Of a stretch of DNA of 18,159 nt, positions 6,607 through 14,600 are shown in pieces. Origin of the DNA: CAIPFQ01 sp035480615 (lineage in GTDB: Bacteria > Chlamydiota > Chlamydiia > Chlamydiales > SM23-39); contig DATIHO010000139.1 in NCBI GenBank assembly GCA_035480615.1, positions 1-18,159 of the forward strand, read 5' to 3'. Each line of letters opens with the position of its first letter. The stretch's first letter is position 1. Under the pieces are notes generated by a model. The model searched no databases and was not told the origin of the DNA. It saw only the letters and a program-made list of their open reading frames with translations. A program made the position numbers and the translations under genes.

Positions 6607-9192
6607 TCACGCGAAGTCAAACCCCTCAAGCTGGGTCGCTATATTGACGGCGTCAGTCAGCGCCGCTTTAAAGGCGTTAGCATTTGGATAATTGGGTATA
6701 TCAATGGTGCGAGAGCAAGTATGGAATGCTATGGCATTCAATACTCGGGAGCCATCTTCTGGATCTACCACCTCTAGCTCTACATTCACATGATCAATTG
6801 CCAATGGAGGAAGATAGGGTGATCCGGAAGCGGCGTAGCACAATTTTTTAAGCATCTCTTCTGAATGAGCGTTTTCTTCGATCCACTCGATGAGAAAATT
6901 TTGTTTTTCTCTTTTTCGAGTATTCTCAGGAGCGAGATTGCCTCGAATCGCTTGCCGCAAGTCTTCAGCCGTGACCTGGCCTTGAATCCTGTTTTGCAAC
7001 TCTTCGGCAGATACCATGTGTGCCCAGTTGGCGCCGAACTGGCACATCGATTTTGCAATGATGAGAACCGGCAAGATAATGGTATTGAATTCCGATGTGA
7101 CAGTAAGAGCGGCGTCCTCAGCTCCTTCCCACTGCGGGGGCAGAGTATGCGGTGGCTTTATGAACTGGGTGACCAGATCATCAGTATTAAAGATATTCGG
7201 GTACACATTTCTGAGATAAATTGCAAGCAGCTTGTTGTAGATCTCTTGAGGAATTTGATCTTGCACAGAATCCAGATTCTCCGGATTGAAATTTTCAGGG
7301 AGCCCATTTGCCTCTTCAGCCGTTAAAGAATAGATCATTTTAAAGACCGCGGGATGAAAGAAGTGCCCTGTTTTAATCATTAGGTTTGGATCTTGTGGAT
7401 TGCACGCGAAAGCGTAAATCATGCCGATCGCCTGATAGCTGAGTGTATCCCCTTCTTCAAATGGCAGATTAATGATTTTTGGAAAATACAATGCATTTTC
7501 TTCTTTTAAATAAAGAGGAGAATTTCCATTCTCTTTGGGGTGTAAGGCGCTGAAAAGTTGTGTAATAAACTGCCGGTATAAACCCCCTTCATCCTGTCCC
7601 GGCATACGCTCTCCATTCTGCATGAACCGGATGTGAGGTATCTCCCCCAGCTGTTCTACCTCCTTGAAGAAATCGCTTAAGACTTTTTTAGGATCTGTGA
7701 GCAATTGGTCTATATCTACTTCGAATATTGCATCCCCAAGATCATCTATACTTATACTCTCATCGGCATCGTACTCGATCGTCGGTCCTTCTGCAGGATG
7801 AGCTGCTCGATGTGCTCGTACTCGCTGTCTAAAATCGGCAATATATCCATCGGGGAATGGATTCTCATCTACTACGACTGTCGCATTCCTCGGAAGAGAC
7901 AAAATAGAATCCGGCAACTGTGTCAATTCGTTGCGGCCAAGATCGAGATGCCGAAGAGAAGGTTGCCGAGCTAGATTCAGTGCTGTCAACGAATTATCGG
8001 AAAGATCGATCTCCTCAAGGCTGAGTTGCTCGTCTAAATTCAGCTCTGTCAAGCCGCAGTTGAAAAGATGGAGCTTCTTGAGCTTGGGTTGCACGCCTAG
8101 ATTCACCGCTGTCAATAAGGGAGCGTCGCAAAGATCGAACTCCTCAAGGTTGGGTTGCGTGTCTAAATTCAGCTCTGTCAAGCCGCAGTTGAAAAGATGG
8201 AGCTTCTTGAGCTTGGGTTGCACGCCTAGATTCACCGCTGTCAATAAGGGGGCGTCGCAAAGATCGATCTCCTCAAGGCTGGGTTGCTCGTCTAGATTCA
8301 GCTCCGTCAAAGCGGTAGAGATAAGGGTGAGTACCCGAAGAGAGGGTTGCCGAGCTAGATTCAGTGCTGTCAATAAGGAGTTTTTGGAAAGATGAATCTC
8401 CTCAAGCTTGGGTTGCATGTCCAGATTCAGGTTTTCAAAGCGATTCGCTTCAAGATTAAGATATAAAAGGTTGGGTTGCTGAGGTAGATTCACCTCGCTC
8501 AAGTAATTGTTAGAAAGATCGAGGCTCCGTAGATTAGGCAGCTCGGGTAGGTTTAACCCTGTCAACTGATTTGCGGAAAGATTGAGATATATAAGCTTGG
8601 GGTGCGGAAGTAGATTCAGCTGCTCCAGGCTGTTGTCATAAAGAGTGAGAGATTCCAACTTAGGTTGCAGAGCTAACCGCAGAGCTGTTAAATAATTACC
8701 GGAAAGATCGATCTCCATAAGGCTGGGTTGCTCTTCCAGATTCAGATTTGTCAGATTGTTGTTGCAAAGATTGACTCTCTCGAGTTTGGGTTGCACGCCT
8801 AAATGCAGGTCTTCCAATTCGGTTTGTAAACTATTCAGCTGCTTAAGGCCAGGTTGCTCAGATACAGTTAATTTTTTTATTGTATTGCCAGAAAGGTCGA
8901 GTGTCTCGATGCAGGATAAACTGTCTAGATTCAAATGGTTCAAATAGTTTTGGACAAAATTGAACTGTTGAAGGTTAGGTTGCTTAGCTATATCCAGCAC
9001 CTTAATTTTGTTGTGGTGCAGAGTAAGCGATTCAAGATTGGGTTGCTGAGCTATCTTCAGCGTTGAAAATATATTATTTACAAACGAAAGGTTCTTGAAG
9101 GAGGGATTCGCCCCCACATTCCGATTGGCTAAACCCCTCTCATTGATTATCGATGTTTCTGCACCGATTAAATTAATATTATTAATGTTCAT
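6607..9192 (-). CDS. LRR-HECT E3 ubiquitin ligase-like effector
   Basis: The 861-residue product probably transfers ubiquitin inside a host cell. Residues about 34-430 form roughly 19 leucine-rich repeats of 21-22 residues (pattern NLxxLxLxxNxLTxLNLxxQP), ending in LTQLPDSILSLP. A short acidic linker follows. Residues about 480-861 resemble a eukaryotic HECT domain. The N-lobe shows DEGGLYRQFITQLFSAL and LYFPKI. The C-lobe shows FHTCSRTIDIPNYPNANAF with Cys826 as the expected thioester residue, and ends EGFDFA. No signal peptide is present, as expected for a type III substrate. Bacterial genes with HECT domains this close to the eukaryotic consensus are uncommon; SopA and NleL share only the fold. 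It is the only gene in a repeat-bracketed island. The start at 9192 has only a weak ribosome-binding site, and its AU lies in an inverted repeat. Confidence 0.9.
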   Translation of the reverse strand: MNINNINLIGAETSIINERGLANRNVGANPSFKNLSFVNNIFSTLKIAQQPNLESLTLHHNKIKVLDIAKQPNLQQFNFVQNYLNHLNLDSLSCIETLDLSGNTIKKLTVSEQPGLKQLNSLQTELEDLHLGVQPKLERVNLCNNNLTNLNLEEQPSLMEIDLSGNYLTALRLALQPKLESLTLYDNSLEQLNLLPHPKLIYLNLSANQLTGLNLPELPNLRSLDLSNNYLSEVNLPQQPNLLYLNLEANRFENLNLDMQPKLEEIHLSKNSLLTALNLARQPSLRVLTLISTALTELNLDEQPSLEEIDLCDAPLLTAVNLGVQPKLKKLHLFNCGLTELNLDTQPNLEEFDLCDAPLLTAVNLGVQPKLKKLHLFNCGLTELNLDEQLSLEEIDLSDNSLTALNLARQPSLRHLDLGRNELTQLPDSILSLPRNATVVVDENPFPDGYIADFRQRVRAHRAAHPAEGPTIEYDADESISIDDLGDAIFEVDIDQLLTDPKKVLSDFFKEVEQLGEIPHIRFMQNGERMPGQDEGGLYRQFITQLFSALHPKENGNSPLYLKEENALYFPKIINLPFEEGDTLSYQAIGMIYAFACNPQDPNLMIKTGHFFHPAVFKMIYSLTAEEANGLPENFNPENLDSVQDQIPQEIYNKLLAIYLRNVYPNIFNTDDLVTQFIKPPHTLPPQWEGAEDAALTVTSEFNTIILPVLIIAKSMCQFGANWAHMVSAEELQNRIQGQVTAEDLRQAIRGNLAPENTRKREKQNFLIEWIEENAHSEEMLKKLCYAASGSPYLPPLAIDHVNVELEVVDPEDGSRVLNAIAFHTCSRTIDIPNYPNANAFKAALTDAVNIATQLEGFDFA
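8032..8289. repeat. 129-bp tandem duplication inside the LRR region
   Basis: Bases 8032-8160 and 8161-8289 are two copies differing at about five positions. Each copy encodes 43 residues, one 22-residue plus one 21-residue LRR (the DLCDAPLLTAVNL and LHLFNCGLTELNL pair). The reading frame is kept. The near identity indicates recent expansion of the LRR array or gene conversion, while the other LRRs have diverged. Confidence 0.95.
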
Positions 9193-9228
9193 GATACATC
9201 ATTTATTTGATTTTACATCATGTATCAT
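9191..9228. promoter_or_regulatory. Inverted repeat over the LRR-HECT start codon
   Basis: ATGATACAT (9191-9199) and ATGTATCAT (9220-9228) are perfect 9-bp inverted arms 20 bases apart. On the minus-strand message the second arm takes in the first two bases (AU) of the AUG at 9192-9190, so a hairpin would partly mask the start. As DNA it could be an operator; the outer arm also contains a TATGAT -10-like hexamer reading toward the gene. No known regulator site was recognised. Confidence 0.45.
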
Positions 9229-9273
9229 ACACAAATAACTAAATAATTTCTATAAAAAAATCTCCCAAAAACA

Positions 9274-9443
9274 TGCAACTGTTCAGGACGCCTGCAAAGT
9301 CGATCCACCACAGAGATAGACACCACAGAGTCTGCGAAGCGCAGCAATTTTTGGGAGCGCGAGGGCTTCCCTCGCCTCTGTGGTATCGATCTCTGTGGTT
9401 ATAATGAATTGCTGACTTTGCAGTTCTCCCGTGCAACTGTTCA
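9274..9443. repeat. Structured repeat flanked by 12-bp direct repeats
   Basis: This occupies most of the 335-base gene-free stretch 9193-9527. TGCAACTGTTCA occurs at 9274-9285 and 9432-9443 as an exact direct repeat. Between them nested inverted arms occur: CTGCAAAGTC (9292-9301) with GACTTTGCAG (9414-9423), and a 24-base arm built on ACCACAGAGAT (9307-9330) with its complement (9376-9399, 22 of 24). Two inner hairpins follow the pattern CTGCG-AAG-CGCAG and GCGAGGG-CTT-CCCTCGC. The CACAGAG-rich arm resembles a dispersed repeat type I remember from many bacterial genomes. The remaining sequence, 9444-9516, is A/T-rich with nothing recognisable. Confidence 0.8.
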
Positions 9444-9516
9444 CTTGGATAAAGGGTATAAAGTGATTCAAAAAAAAGAATTAACAAATTTTAATAAAAA
9501 ATTTCTAATAGACATC

Positions 9517-9539
9517 TTTCATAACCATTAGTTATGAAA
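9517..9539. terminator. Short hairpin at the 3' end of rmuC
   Basis: TTTCATAAC (9517-9525) and GTTATGAAA (9531-9539) are perfect inverted 9-base arms around a 5-base loop that includes the rmuC stop codon. The stem is A/T-rich and lacks a clear U-run after it on the minus strand, so terminator function is doubtful; it may only protect the 3' end. Confidence 0.3.
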
Positions 9540-10712
9540 AATATTTGGGTCCGCCTCGCCGCTATTCTTGATGAGACAGGAGATCTGATCGAGCTGAACA
9601 AGATCTGGGATCGGTTTTTCAAGCTTCCCGATCTCTTTCAGTTTTCGGGCGCTTACCAAAACGCGAGATTCGAGCGAGGCTCCGCTTTGATTAAATGCCT
9701 CGACTGCTCCATTTAAGTTTTTTCCCACTTTATTCCAATGTTCGCAAAAAACAAAGATCCGATGATATAGATCCTGCCCAATTTGAGCAATCTCTCGGGC
9801 GTTTTTTGAGATGCTTTCCTGTTTCCAGGTCAAAGCGACTGCGCGAAGAATGGCAATGAGCGTGGTAGGAGTTGCGATCAACACATTCTTCCCGATCCCG
9901 ATCTCAACGAGAGAGGGATCGGCTTGCAAAGCGGCGCTATAAAACGCCTCCGCCGGCAAAAAAAGGATCACGTATTCGGGAGCCGTTTCAAATTGCTTCC
10001 AATATTCTTTTGCCGACAGCTCTTTCATATGCCGCTTGAGCGATGCGGCATGTTCCATCAGTTTTTTCTTTCTCACTTCGTCATCGCCTGTATCAGTGGC
10101 GTCTAAATAGGCGTTTAAGGGGGTCTTCGCATCGATGATAATTTGCCTGTCTCCTGGAAGGCGGATTAAAAGATCGGGCCGCCAGGCTTTCCCTTCGCTT
10201 GTAACCGATTGCTGCTCATAAAAATCGCAATGGTTGACCATTCCTGCAAGTTCGATCACGCGTCTCAAATGAATTTGCCCCCAAGATCCCCGTATTTGCG
10301 GAGAACGGAGCGATTGCGTCAACCGGTTCATCTCTTTTCGCAGTTCCTTTTCCGCTAAAATCATCCCTCCCAACTGCTGCGTTAAAGCGGCATAAGAACC
10401 GATCCTCTTTTGTTCTAATTCTCTTTGATGCTGGTCGATCTGCTTGAGCGATTCTTTCAGCGGCTGCATGGAAGCAAGAATTGCACTTTGCCGACTTTCC
10501 AGATCGGTTTTAGCCGTTTCCTGATATTTTTCTAAAGAAGTTTTCGCAAGGTCCAAAAAAACCCTGGAATTGCGTTCCATCGCTTCAAAACTCACCGCTT
10601 GAAACGATTCCTTCAATTGCAGAGCTATCAAACGGAGGCGTTTCTGGACGGCCATCCACAGCCCCCAGAACCCAAGGCCCAAAACAACAATGCTGCATAA
10701 AAGAAAAATCAT
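9528..10712 (-). CDS. rmuC: RmuC family protein (DNA recombination)
   Basis: RmuC proteins are membrane-anchored, with a nuclease-like core, and limit rearrangements at inverted repeats in E. coli. The 394-residue product has an N-terminal membrane segment (about 1-21, FLLCSIVVLGLGFWGLW). A long coiled-coil follows (about 30-135). The conserved core has RGSWGQIHLRRVIELAG (141-157) and RPDLLIRLP then IIIDAKTPLNAYL, where Asp194 and Lys196 match the PD-(D/E)xK-like site. ATG 10712 overlaps the pssA stop by four bases (ATGA), so the two are translationally coupled. From memory, the same rmuC-pssA-nrdAB neighbourhood exists in C. trachomatis (CT825-CT828), which makes this the conserved backbone of the window. 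In a genome with large inverted repeats the RmuC role is worth noting, but a link is speculation. Confidence 0.93.
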   Translation of the reverse strand: MIFLLCSIVVLGLGFWGLWMAVQKRLRLIALQLKESFQAVSFEAMERNSRVFLDLAKTSLEKYQETAKTDLESRQSAILASMQPLKESLKQIDQHQRELEQKRIGSYAALTQQLGGMILAEKELRKEMNRLTQSLRSPQIRGSWGQIHLRRVIELAGMVNHCDFYEQQSVTSEGKAWRPDLLIRLPGDRQIIIDAKTPLNAYLDATDTGDDEVRKKKLMEHAASLKRHMKELSAKEYWKQFETAPEYVILFLPAEAFYSAALQADPSLVEIGIGKNVLIATPTTLIAILRAVALTWKQESISKNAREIAQIGQDLYHRIFVFCEHWNKVGKNLNGAVEAFNQSGASLESRVLVSARKLKEIGKLEKPIPDLVQLDQISCLIKNSGEADPNIFHN

Positions 10713-11548
10713 AGGCTGTCATCATCGGGTTCCGGTTCAAAATCTTCAAGCGTCTTCGATTTTTTCCCTGCAATGAGCCGGATGAGCGATAAAATCAATG
10801 CCAAAATGATATAACTCCAGGAAGTAAAAGCCAAGACCACTGCAAAAAAATACAAAATCCCATAAAGAATAAATACTGCTGTAATCACTGCGAGAAATGC
10901 AAGATGAAATGACGGTATCTGAAAATGGAGCATTTTCAAACTGGGAAATTTGAGCCGGCAAACCATAAAATACCCTAAAGCAACCATCACGCCAATTAAA
11001 ACAATCGCTAATTGGGTTTTAGAAAGGGTGATAAATTGACGCATCCAAGGAGAGAGGAAAAAAAGATTTGCTGAAATTGCGGCAACTGCGGCAGCTGTGA
11101 TCGGCAAACCCGTAAAATGCTTTTTTTGCGCTGCGGCAAGCTGAGCGTTGCTCTTCGCCTCAGACGCTTTCACACTGAAGCGAACCAGGCGGAGCACGCC
11201 GCACAGCGAATAGATCATGGCTCCGCTTGCGCTAAAAAACGAAAGCCAGGTACCTTGTTCCAATGAAAGAGTTTTTAACATCAAAACGGAAGGGGCCACC
11301 CCAAAAGAAATGGCGTCTGCCAAAGAATCAAACACAAACCCGAATTCGCTTTCAGCATGGATAGCCCTTGCAAGAAACCCATCGACGAAGTCGGCAAATG
11401 CCGCAACGAGCAAAAGAAATGCGGATGTTTGCACCACTTCATATTCTCCATGCCCCGGCTCAAGCATGTTGATTTTAAAAATCACAAAAAGTCCGCAAGC
11501 CAAAGAAAAAGCCGTTACGATATTCGGGACAAGATACACTCGCTTCAT
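10709..11548 (-). CDS. pssA: CDP-diacylglycerol-serine O-phosphatidyltransferase
   Basis: PssA makes phosphatidylserine from CDP-diacylglycerol and L-serine in the inner membrane, the first step toward phosphatidylethanolamine. The complete CDP-alcohol phosphotransferase signature is present: D-x2-DG-x2-AR-x8-G-x3-D-x3-D in FADFVDGFLARAIHAESEFG then FVFDSLAD. At least six hydrophobic segments are visible. The charged tail ends EDFEPEPDDDSL. I prefer ATG 11548 because the product then begins MKRVYLVPNIVTAF, as in relatives. The frame is open to ATG 11590, which would add 14 hydrophobic residues. Neither start has a convincing ribosome-binding site. The gene is divergent from nrdA; its promoter must lie close to or overlap the nrd control region, but I could not place it. 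Confidence 0.92.
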   Translation of the reverse strand: MKRVYLVPNIVTAFSLACGLFVIFKINMLEPGHGEYEVVQTSAFLLLVAAFADFVDGFLARAIHAESEFGFVFDSLADAISFGVAPSVLMLKTLSLEQGTWLSFFSASGAMIYSLCGVLRLVRFSVKASEAKSNAQLAAAQKKHFTGLPITAAAVAAISANLFFLSPWMRQFITLSKTQLAIVLIGVMVALGYFMVCRLKFPSLKMLHFQIPSFHLAFLAVITAVFILYGILYFFAVVLAFTSWSYIILALILSLIRLIAGKKSKTLEDFEPEPDDDSL

Positions 11549-11596
11549 AATTAAAAGATAGCAGATGGGCAGCGCCAAGGGAAGATACATTTTTTC

Positions 11597-11626
11597 TTGT
11601 GCTCAAAAATGGCGATACAATATATA
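11597..11626 (+). promoter_or_regulatory. Probable nrdAB promoter
   Basis: TTGTGC (11597-11602) and TATATA (11621-11626) are 18 bases apart. The -10 lies inside NrdR-like box 1, the arrangement expected for repression. The predicted start near 11633 leaves a leader of about 55 bases. The -35 is imperfect, so confidence is moderate. Confidence 0.45.
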
Positions 11627-11630
11627 GTGT
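11615..11630 (+). promoter_or_regulatory. NrdR box 1 upstream of nrdA
   Basis: ATACAATATATAGTGT fits the NrdR consensus (acaCwATATaTwGtgt) at all core positions. NrdR is the ATP/dATP-sensing repressor of ribonucleotide reductase operons and is known to act on nrdAB in Chlamydia. The nrdR gene is not in this window. Confidence 0.8.
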
Positions 11631-11646
11631 ATGTAAATGCAATCAC

Positions 11647-11662
11647 CTACCATATCTGGTAC
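11647..11662 (+). promoter_or_regulatory. NrdR box 2 (degenerate) upstream of nrdA
   Basis: CTACCATATCTGGTAC keeps the C-x-ATAT-x-T-x-G core and near-palindromy. It lies exactly 32 bases after box 1, three helical turns, the usual spacing of paired NrdR sites. It is weaker than box 1 taken alone; the spacing is the main support. Confidence 0.65.
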
Positions 11663-11688
11663 CATTCAATCAAACCATAGGGGCGGAC

Positions 11689-14600
11689 ATGAAAAAAATC
11701 CACGACACTACGACATCTTTTTTAGAGGAGATGCCGGCCAAATCATCCCTGAGCGGTAAAAAAACCAATCCAAAAGAGGCTGCATATACCGTCGTCAAAC
11801 GAAATGGGATGCTCGTCCCTTTTCGCAGGGACCGGATTTTCAAAGCGATTGAAGCCGCCTTTCGCGATACAAAAAAAATTGCAGAGCTCCTCCCTCTCGA
11901 CGAAGATTTGCAACAGCAAATTGAACATATCACCAATCTCGTAGTCAAGCAGATCCTGCATCTGGCGTCCAAAGGGACTTCTCTCACAGTGGAAGGGATC
12001 CAGGACGTCGTGGAAGTGACCTTGATGAAAAACAGTTTTCACGACGTCGCCCGCGATTATATCCTCTATCGGGACAGCCGTAAAGAAGCGAGAGAAGGGG
12101 CCGCGCATACCAGCTTGAAAATCTATCGAAAAGACAAAACGACCCCTACCCGTTTCAACCCGATGAAAATCGCCTCTTCCATTGAAAAAACGTTCCGAAG
12201 CCAACGCTCCATTGATGGGCAAATGCCGGATGATCTCATTGACACGGTAAATCTATTGACCAAGAAAATCGTGGCGGAGATGACAGAGCTGGCCGCTCAA
12301 GGAAATTCTCTTTACATCGATATGATCGAGGATCGGATTGAAAGGGAATTAATGGCCGAAAAACATTTTGATGTGGCGAAATTTTACATTCTTTACCGGG
12401 CTGAAAAAGCAAAACGACAAGAAACAATCCAACCCTCTCCTCTTCTGGCCAATGCAGGGGCCCCGGTCCGCACATTCGATGTGACAACCAGTAATGGGCA
12501 AATCACAATCAATGAGATCATGCTTCGCAACAAGCTCGCCTTCGCATGCAGAGGCCTGGAGAATAAAGTATCTCTGGACGAGCTTTTAGAAACGGCTATC
12601 TCCCAATTCTATAGCGGCATGAAAGAACACGAGGTCGATCTAGCCAATATCTTTGCTGCAAAATCGAAAATTGAAAAAGAGCCTGCCTATTCCCAAGTCG
12701 CATCCCGTCTTCTTCTCGATTGCATCTATCGAGAAACAATAGATCTTCCAGCCTCCGACTCATCCCTTGTAAAAGGGCATCGCCACTATTTAAAAAAATA
12801 TATTAAATTCGCAATTGCAAATGAAAGGCTCTCTCCCAAATTGCTCGATTTCGACCTCGACGAACTCGGCGACGCAATGGATTTGGGCCGCGACGATCTT
12901 TTCAATTATTTGGGGCTGCAAACGCTCTATGACCGCTATTTCATCCATCACGAGCAGCGCCGTCTGGAGACGCCGCAAATTTTTTGGATGCGGGTGGCCA
13001 TGGGAATCGCCCTCAATGAAGGAGAGCAAAAAAATAAACGGGCGATTGAATTTTACAATGTCCTTTCCCAATTTTATTTTACTTCGAGTACTCCGACCCT
13101 TTTTAACTCAGGCACTCTCCATTCCCAGCTTAGTTCCTGTTTTCTTTCTACCACCTTAGATGACTTGCATCACATTTTTAAAGTCATCGCCGATGATGCG
13201 CAGCTCTCGAAATGGGCGGGAGGCATCGGCAATGATTGGACAAATGTCCGGGCTACAGGCGCTCATATCAAAGGGACGAATGGTACGTCGCAAGGGGTCA
13301 TCCCTTTCTTAAAAGTCGCAAACGATACGGCAGTGGCAGTCAATCAATGCTTTAATCCTGATACAAGGCTCTTTACAGCAAGGGGCATCCTGCCGATCGC
13401 ACATATCGACGTCAAAGATCTCGTCCTCGGAAAAAGCGGAATATACCGTCAAGTGACGAACCGCCACACCTATCCACAAAAAGGTCCGATGATTTCTCTC
13501 AAAATCAAACACTCTCTCGAACCTTTGCACGTCACCTCAGCCCACCCTTTTTATGTCCTTCAGGGAATCCCTTCGGAAGCGAATCCGGAAATGGTGCAAC
13601 AGTGGCTTGCCCAGGGAAGAATCACTGCTGGCTGGGTAGATGCAAATCAATTGCAAATAGGCGATTATGTCGCTCAAGTCATCCCTAAAGAAACAGTAGC
13701 CGTTTCCGGATTCACAGAAGAAGATGCCCGCTTTTATGGCATCTTGCTCGGCAATGGCCATCTTTCGGAAGCCGACGCTCATTGGAGCGTGTCCGGCCAT
13801 CCGCGAAGGGATAGTCACCTGGAATTCATTCGCCATTATTTAAAAAAGAACAATATCTATTTTTGGGAAACCCGACATGGGCACACCCATCTTAAAATTC
13901 ATTGGGATGCGGTGCAGTCCGGAAGTGCAAATCTGCTTCCCTTCTCATATGATGATATGTATGACGCTCAAAAAATGAAACATATAGCACCTCGCCTGGC
14001 CCACTTGCCAAGGCCGCAAGCACTCGCCTTGTTGCAAGGCTTATTGGAAAAAAAGGACAACTTATCGCGCGGCAAAGAGATCATTTTTTCTAACGCCTCT
14101 TTACATCTTATCGAAGGAGTGCGCTACCAATGTCTCCGCTTCGGAATTCCTACAACCGGCAACCGCCGCGAAAAACACAATAGCCATACAGGAAAAACCG
14201 CTATTTCCTATACTCTTCGCATTCCCATTGTCACTGAATTTGTAAAAAAAATTGGGGTTAACCCTGGGGTTAACCCCAGGATCAAAAAAAACTGGCTTGA
14301 GACCCCCGGGTTTGTTTGGAGCCGCATCATTGGGATCGAAAATGTGCCTGAGGCATCCACTGTTTGCGATCTCATTGTCGACAGCGACCATTCCTATATG
14401 ACCACAACCGGCTTGGCCCATAATGGGGGAAAACGGCGCGGCGCAATTGTTGCCTACCTGGAAACCTGGCATCTTGACATTGAAGAATTTCTCGAACTGC
14501 GAAAAAACACAGGCGATGAGAGACGCCGCACGCATGATATGAATACGGCAAACTGGATCCCGGATCTATTCATGAAACGGGTGCGGGAAGGGGGAATATG

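Noticed and set aside
7931..8395. 154-codon plus-strand frame opposite the LRR region
   Set aside because: It is antisense to the LRR array. Its repeats mirror the tandem DNA duplication and it has no ribosome-binding site.
7940..9080. CRISPR-like array of spaced repeats
   Set aside because: The periodicity of 63-66 bases is that of 21-22-residue LRR codons. The repeats are degenerate and in frame.
9239..9487. 82-codon minus-strand frame in the gap before rmuC
   Set aside because: It is made almost wholly of the structured repeat and has no ribosome-binding site.
11599..11688. Longer NrdA starting at GTG 11599
   Set aside because: It would run through the -10 region and both NrdR boxes. 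ATG 11689 has AGGGG at the right distance.
13348..14424. nrdA broken by a foreign insertion (pseudogene)
   Set aside because: The frame is continuous, intein blocks A, B, F and G are intact, and both extein parts keep all catalytic residues.
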